NCBI GenBank assembly: GCA_964583825.1
Contig: CAZOXM010000005.1
Location: forward strand, 21,968-85,967
DNA: 64,000 nt
Direction of reading: 5' to 3'
Source: GCA-1730015 sp964583825
GTDB lineage: Bacteria; Pseudomonadota; Gammaproteobacteria; Granulosicoccales; Granulosicoccaceae
Made by a program: the position numbers and the translations under genes. Position 1 is the stretch's first letter; every line of letters starts with the position of its first letter. Below, in pieces: positions 60,512 through 64,000 of this stretch. Under the pieces are notes generated by a model. That model did no database searches, was not told the origin of the DNA, and was given only the letters and a program-made list of their open reading frames with translations.

Positions 60512-63286
60512 TTACTGCGCCGGCGACGTCACCAAAGCTTCTTTTAGAAAGACAGCACTGTGCATGGCATGCCGGTTTGTACAATCCCCGATCTGATGTC
60601 GGCATGACGTACCGGCAGCAACAATTAGCGCATCATCTGCGGCAGATTCAATCGCAGGCACCAGGTCCAGCGCAGCCATCTTTCGAGAGATAGCTTCAGT
60701 GTCTTTCTGATAACCGAAGGCACCGGCCATACCACAGCAACTGGATGATATGGGTTCTACCTTTGTGTCCGGCACCAGAGAGAGCGTTTGCTGCACACTA
60801 TCCATCAGATCAAAGGCCTTCTGGTGACAATGACCGTGCAGTTTAATCGTCTTGCCGGAAGGATTGAGCGATGGCAGCACTGCTGTTTTATTGTTCACCT
60901 GATGTGCAATGAATTCCTCGAAAAGAAAGGCCTGTTTTGCTACCTGTTTCGGTTTGTCTCCAGTCAGCAATGAAAGATGTTCATCGCGCAGCGTCAGCAG
61001 ACAACTCGGCTCAAGGCCGATCACGGGCACGCCATCCTTGACATAGTCGTACAGGGAATCACACATCTCTGCGGCAACCTGACGGGCCTTGTCGAGATTG
61101 CCAACCGATAAGTAGGTTCTGCCACAACATAAACGCTTACCGCGATGCGCACCGGCGATGTGTACCTGGTAGCCGAATGCCACCAGCACATCAACCGCAG
61201 CACGCAGGTTCCACGGTTCAAACCACGTGTTAAACGTGTCTGCCAGCAGCACCACCGGACGCCCGTTACCCTGTGATCGGGTTTCCCTGAACCAGTTCCC
61301 GGTGAAGGCCGGCAGCCGACGGTTTGCAGAAAATCCGGTCACCTTTTCGAGACCGCGCGCAAGCCATGGCCAGCGGTTACGCAAATTGACTACCGGGGCT
61401 AACCGCGCAGCATAAGGAGCATAGGCAGGTAATTGCGATACCAGCCTGTCCTGCAGGCTGAGTCCAGACGCGGCATAGCGAGCGGATAAAACCTCCAGTT
61501 TCATTTTCGCCATGTCCACACCCGTTGGACACTCGCGCTTGCAGGCCTTGCACGACACACAGAGTTTCATCGTGTCCTGCATCGCCGAAGACGTAATCGC
61601 GTCTTTGCCCAGCTGCCCCGACAGCGCGAGTCGCAGCGTATTGGCACGTCCCCTCGTAACATCCTTTTCATCCCCTGTCACACGGTAAGAGGGACACATG
61701 ACACCGCCATTGAGCTTGCGGCAGGCGCCGTTGTTGTTGCACATCTCCACCGCCCCCTGTAATCCGGTGTGTTGATCCCCCCAGTCCTCCCAGGCCAGCT
61801 GACTGACGAGTTGCTGCGACTGATACTTGCGGTGATAACGCAGTAAACTGCGATCATTCATACGCGGAGCATTGACGATTTTACCCGGGTTAAACACCCC
61901 TGCCGGATCAAAACGATGCTTCACTTCCTTGAAGGCACGNNNNNNNNNNNNNNNNNNNNNNNNNNNNNNNNNNNNNNNNNNNNNNNNNNNNNNNNNNNNN
62001 NNNNNNNNNNNNNNNNNNNNNNNNNNNNNNNNNNNNNNNAAGATGTCGGTTAAGCCGGCGGTGTACTCAGCCAGATCTTTCAGTTCCACGGCACAGTCTT
62101 CGACAAAGGATACAGGCTTACCCTGCGTCTTCATCGACATCATGATATTCAGACCCGCCTTGCGCACTTCGGCGATAGATTTCTGCAGCGCAGGCTCCAC
62201 GGCTTCGACGACGCCACCAGGCTCCGGCGCCCCCCAGTGAAAACCAAGTGACTGCATACATTCATCGAGTAATTTCAGATGTTTCAGGTTTTCGTTCTGA
62301 TCATCAAATGCAAATTCGACAATCAATACCGCAGCGGGGTTACCGCGAATGAATCGTTCAACGGTCGCTCGAAACATCTCAATGTCACGAGCGAGCTGAA
62401 TCATCGTGCTGTCGACCAGCTCCACCGAGGTCGGATTGAGCTTAACCAGATGCTGGGCCGCATCCATGGCTTGATAAAACGTTGGAAAGTGACACACGCC
62501 GAGCACCCTGTTTTTCGGCAGAGGCCAAAGCTTGAGCGTGATGTGCCTGCTGTAGGCAAGGGTGCCCTCGGAACCCACCAGGATATCCGCCATATTGCAT
62601 TGATTTGCCGCCAGTAGAGAATCAATGTTGTAGCCACCAACACGACGCAGTACCGACGGGAAACGTTCAGCGATTACGTCGTGGTATTTGCTGCCAATCG
62701 AGTAAAGATCGTCATATAAGGTCTGTTGCGTCGCACTGGTTGCGGCACTGCTCGAAAAGTGATGCTCATCATCGTTTGCCAGTAGTGCGTCTATCGCCAG
62801 AACATTGTCCTTCATGGTGCCGTAAAAGACTGATCGCTGGCCGCATGAGTTGTTGGCTGTCATTCCCCCGATCGTGGCTCTGGATGCGGTGGAAACATCG
62901 ACCGGAAACCACAGACCATACGGTGCAAGCACACGGTTGAGTTCGTCGAGAACAATACCGGGTTCAACCACACACGTGCGATTGTCGACGTCGAGCTCAA
63001 CCAGGTTGTTCAGGTAACGCGAGTTATCGATAACCAGCGCGCGATTTACGGTTTGTCCGCACTGTGAGGTACCACCACCCCTTGACAGCAGCGGTATACC
63101 CGCATCTCTGGCGATACGCAGCACGTTGCGTACATCTTCGTAGCTGCGTGGCAACACCACACCGAGTGGTGTCATCTGATAAACCGACGCATCCGTGGCA
63201 TAGCGCCCGCGGCTGAAGTCGTCATGCAACACATCCCCTTTGATGTGCTGATTAAGCTGATGTACGACAGCATCGGTTAATTTCAT
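60512..63286 (-). CDS. YdiJ-like FAD-linked and Fe-S oxidoreductase (contains an assembly gap)
   Basis: The protein joins an N-terminal FAD-binding oxidase type 4 domain (LSRGGGTSQCGQTVN near residue 75, ATIGGMTANNSCGQRS near 150) and a C-terminal Fe-S part. The latter has two 4Fe-4S motifs, CNNNGACRKLNGGVMC and CVSCKACKRECPTG, and two CCG motifs, RLCCGRTYL and SSCCGMAGAFG. This is the layout of E. coli YdiJ (1018 residues), a D-2-hydroxyglutarate/D-lactate-type dehydrogenase. AAAGG lies 7 nt before ATG 63286. Counting N as codons the length is 924, so some 40-70 residues of the FAD-domain end are hidden by the 100-N gap. The exact substrate is uncertain. Confidence 0.88.
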   Translation of the reverse strand: MKLTDAVVHQLNQHIKGDVLHDDFSRGRYATDASVYQMTPLGVVLPRSYEDVRNVLRIARDAGIPLLSRGGGTSQCGQTVNRALVIDNSRYLNNLVELDVDNRTCVVEPGIVLDELNRVLAPYGLWFPVDVSTASRATIGGMTANNSCGQRSVFYGTMKDNVLAIDALLANDDEHHFSSSAATSATQQTLYDDLYSIGSKYHDVIAERFPSVLRRVGGYNIDSLLAANQCNMADILVGSEGTLAYSRHITLKLWPLPKNRVLGVCHFPTFYQAMDAAQHLVKLNPTSVELVDSTMIQLARDIEMFRATVERFIRGNPAAVLIVEFAFDDQNENLKHLKLLDECMQSLGFHWGAPEPGGVVEAVEPALQKSIAEVRKAGLNIMMSMKTQGKPVSFVEDCAVELKDLAEYTAGLTDIXXXXXXXXXXXXXXXXXXXXXXXXXXXXXXXXXXRAFKEVKHRFDPAGVFNPGKIVNAPRMNDRSLLRYHRKYQSQQLVSQLAWEDWGDQHTGLQGAVEMCNNNGACRKLNGGVMCPSYRVTGDEKDVTRGRANTLRLALSGQLGKDAITSSAMQDTMKLCVSCKACKRECPTGVDMAKMKLEVLSARYAASGLSLQDRLVSQLPAYAPYAARLAPVVNLRNRWPWLARGLEKVTGFSANRRLPAFTGNWFRETRSQGNGRPVVLLADTFNTWFEPWNLRAAVDVLVAFGYQVHIAGAHRGKRLCCGRTYLSVGNLDKARQVAAEMCDSLYDYVKDGVPVIGLEPSCLLTLRDEHLSLLTGDKPKQVAKQAFLFEEFIAHQVNNKTAVLPSLNPSGKTIKLHGHCHQKAFDLMDSVQQTLSLVPDTKVEPISSSCCGMAGAFGYQKDTEAISRKMAALDLVPAIESAADDALIVAAGTSCRHQIGDCTNRHAMHSAVFLKEALVTSPAQ
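61940..62039. other. Assembly gap (100 N) inside YdiJ-like gene
   Basis: A default-size gap falls between TAGLTDI and RAFKEVKHRFDPAGVFNPGK. In relatives about 85-90 residues, including the catalytic His-containing strand, lie between these points, so the true missing length is about 250-270 nt. Both sides are in the same frame. Confidence 0.95.
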
Positions 63287-63475
63287 CGAACGGCCTTTGG
63301 TCAGGGTTGTGATGCTCCTGCGGGCCGTATGAGGTTGCAAAGCGCAGGCATTGCCTGGTCGATCCGCCGGAACACGTTGATTGTGCCACAGTCGCGAAAC
63401 GGGGATAACGCAGTGTCTGACCACTGACAAAGCGGCCGGCAGCGGCCACATTGCCATAACAATGAGGGGACGGGA

Positions 63476-63931
63476 CTATTTCGAGGTGGCGGCTTTGGCG
63501 AAATTGCCAAGTGCACCACTCACTTTTTTCAATACTTCATCGCATCCGCTGATGCTGTGGCGGGCAGCCAGATAGGCGGGATCATTATAGGCAAGCCAGA
63601 CCTCCCCAGCCTCATCTTCCCACACCAGCGCTTTCTGTGGCAGGTCGATCGCCACGGATTGTACACACTGCATCAGTGGAGTACCGACCTTCGGATTGCC
63701 AAATATCAACACCTGTGTCGGACGCAGCTCAAGACCCGCCTTCTCGGCACCGGCGGCGTGATTCACCCGCCCGAAGATATTCATCCCCTTTGATTCGAGC
63801 ACAGATTCGAGCTTGTTCACTGTGTCATCCACACTATGTGCACTTTTCAATGTAACCAACCCGTCGGCAGCCACTGCGGACCCGCCTGTCAGCAAAGCGG
63901 CCAAAACGCCTGCGACCCTCGTTATTGCCAT
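63476..63931 (-). CDS. Exported DUF302 protein
   Basis: The 151-residue protein has a signal peptide (cleavage near SAVAA) followed by a DUF302 domain: VDDTVNKLESVLESKGMNIFGRVNHAAGAEKAGLELRPTQVLIFGNPKVGTPLMQ and KALVWEDEAGEVWLAYNDPAYLAARH. This small fold occurs alone or fused to SHOCT and other domains. The role is unsettled, with some members tied to redox stress or small-ligand binding. GTGAGAA lies shortly before the ATG. The protein is expected in the periplasm. It ends 189 nt before the YdiJ-like start on the same strand; no gene is visible in the 69 nt to the right edge. Confidence 0.85.
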   Translation of the reverse strand: MAITRVAGVLAALLTGGSAVAADGLVTLKSAHSVDDTVNKLESVLESKGMNIFGRVNHAAGAEKAGLELRPTQVLIFGNPKVGTPLMQCVQSVAIDLPQKALVWEDEAGEVWLAYNDPAYLAARHSISGCDEVLKKVSGALGNFAKAATSK

Positions 63932-64000
63932 TGTATTCTCACCCGCTCAATAAAGTTAATAGAACGCAATTAGACCGAACATTCTGCAACCGGTTCAATC

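Noticed and set aside
60406..60693. 95-codon plus-strand frame between EamA and the YdiJ-like gene
   Set aside because: It runs into the 3' end of the YdiJ-like gene in antisense, its N-terminal part is not hydrophobic or conserved, and there is no spacing for a ribosome binding site.

Overview
The window looks like a draft-assembly scaffold from a free-living, probably marine, Gammaproteobacterium. The evidence is recCBD in the gammaproteobacterial order, type IV minor-pilin operons, a VolA-like surface lipase beside FadL, MepK, YaaA, YadGH, YgiQ, TrmO and gltBD, with a guanidinobutyrase that closely resembles Pseudomonas GbuA. I cannot name a genus from this alone. Two blocks of exactly 100 N mark assembly gaps, and both lie inside large conserved genes (gltB and a YdiJ-like oxidase).

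Layout. 1-3.8 kb: thiamine acquisition. A TPP riboswitch precedes thiBPQ, and the 5' end of a divergent thiamine diphosphokinase gene sits at the left edge. 3.8-9.7 kb: an MFS carrier, a lipoprotein with an amphipathic repeat tail, then (minus strand) fadL, a VolA-like lipase and a small membrane protein. 9.9-20.6 kb (minus): recC-recB-recD with 4-nt overlaps, preceded by a solitary hydantoinase/oxoprolinase A gene. 20.9-27.1 kb: two complete, divergent-in-sequence sets of type IV minor pilins (fimT-pilV-pilW-pilX) that meet tail to tail, plus two pilE-like genes and no pilY1. 27.3-35.7 kb: a GlxA/AraC regulator, a ferredoxin-NADP reductase, Trm112, a secreted domain protein, MepK, an acetyltransferase, glycerate 2-kinase and YgiQ. 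35.7-42.9 kb: an exported DUF4185-like protein with two WGWE motifs, an intergenic region with two perfect DnaA boxes, a membrane-anchored disordered/coiled-coil protein, the yadGH exporter with a Nudix gene, a beta carbonic anhydrase and a DUF1127 protein.

43-49.8 kb (plus) is the metabolically most coherent stretch: yaaA, a sulfite-oxidase-family Mo enzyme, a ThDP decarboxylase, an AruH-like aminotransferase, guanidinobutyrase and a formylglycine-generating enzyme, closely packed. The three middle genes fit the arginine transaminase route: arginine to 2-ketoarginine, to guanidinobutyraldehyde, then (after an oxidation not encoded here) guanidinobutyrate to GABA and urea. The ThDP enzyme would also use cofactor supplied by the thiamine genes at the left end. 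50-64 kb: a CHRD/spondin lipoprotein closed by a strong bidirectional terminator, a small conserved protein, FucU/RbsD, gltBD, TrmO, an EamA carrier, a YdiJ-like FAD/Fe-S oxidase and a DUF302 protein.

The least expected structure not explained by genes is a family of foldback, MITE-like intergenic repeats (three copies near 1.4, 5.9 and 41.6 kb, with a possible remnant near 58.6 kb). No CRISPR array, rRNA, tRNA, prophage or intact transposase was seen. Residue numbers are counted by hand and domain assignments rest on recognised motifs, not on a search.
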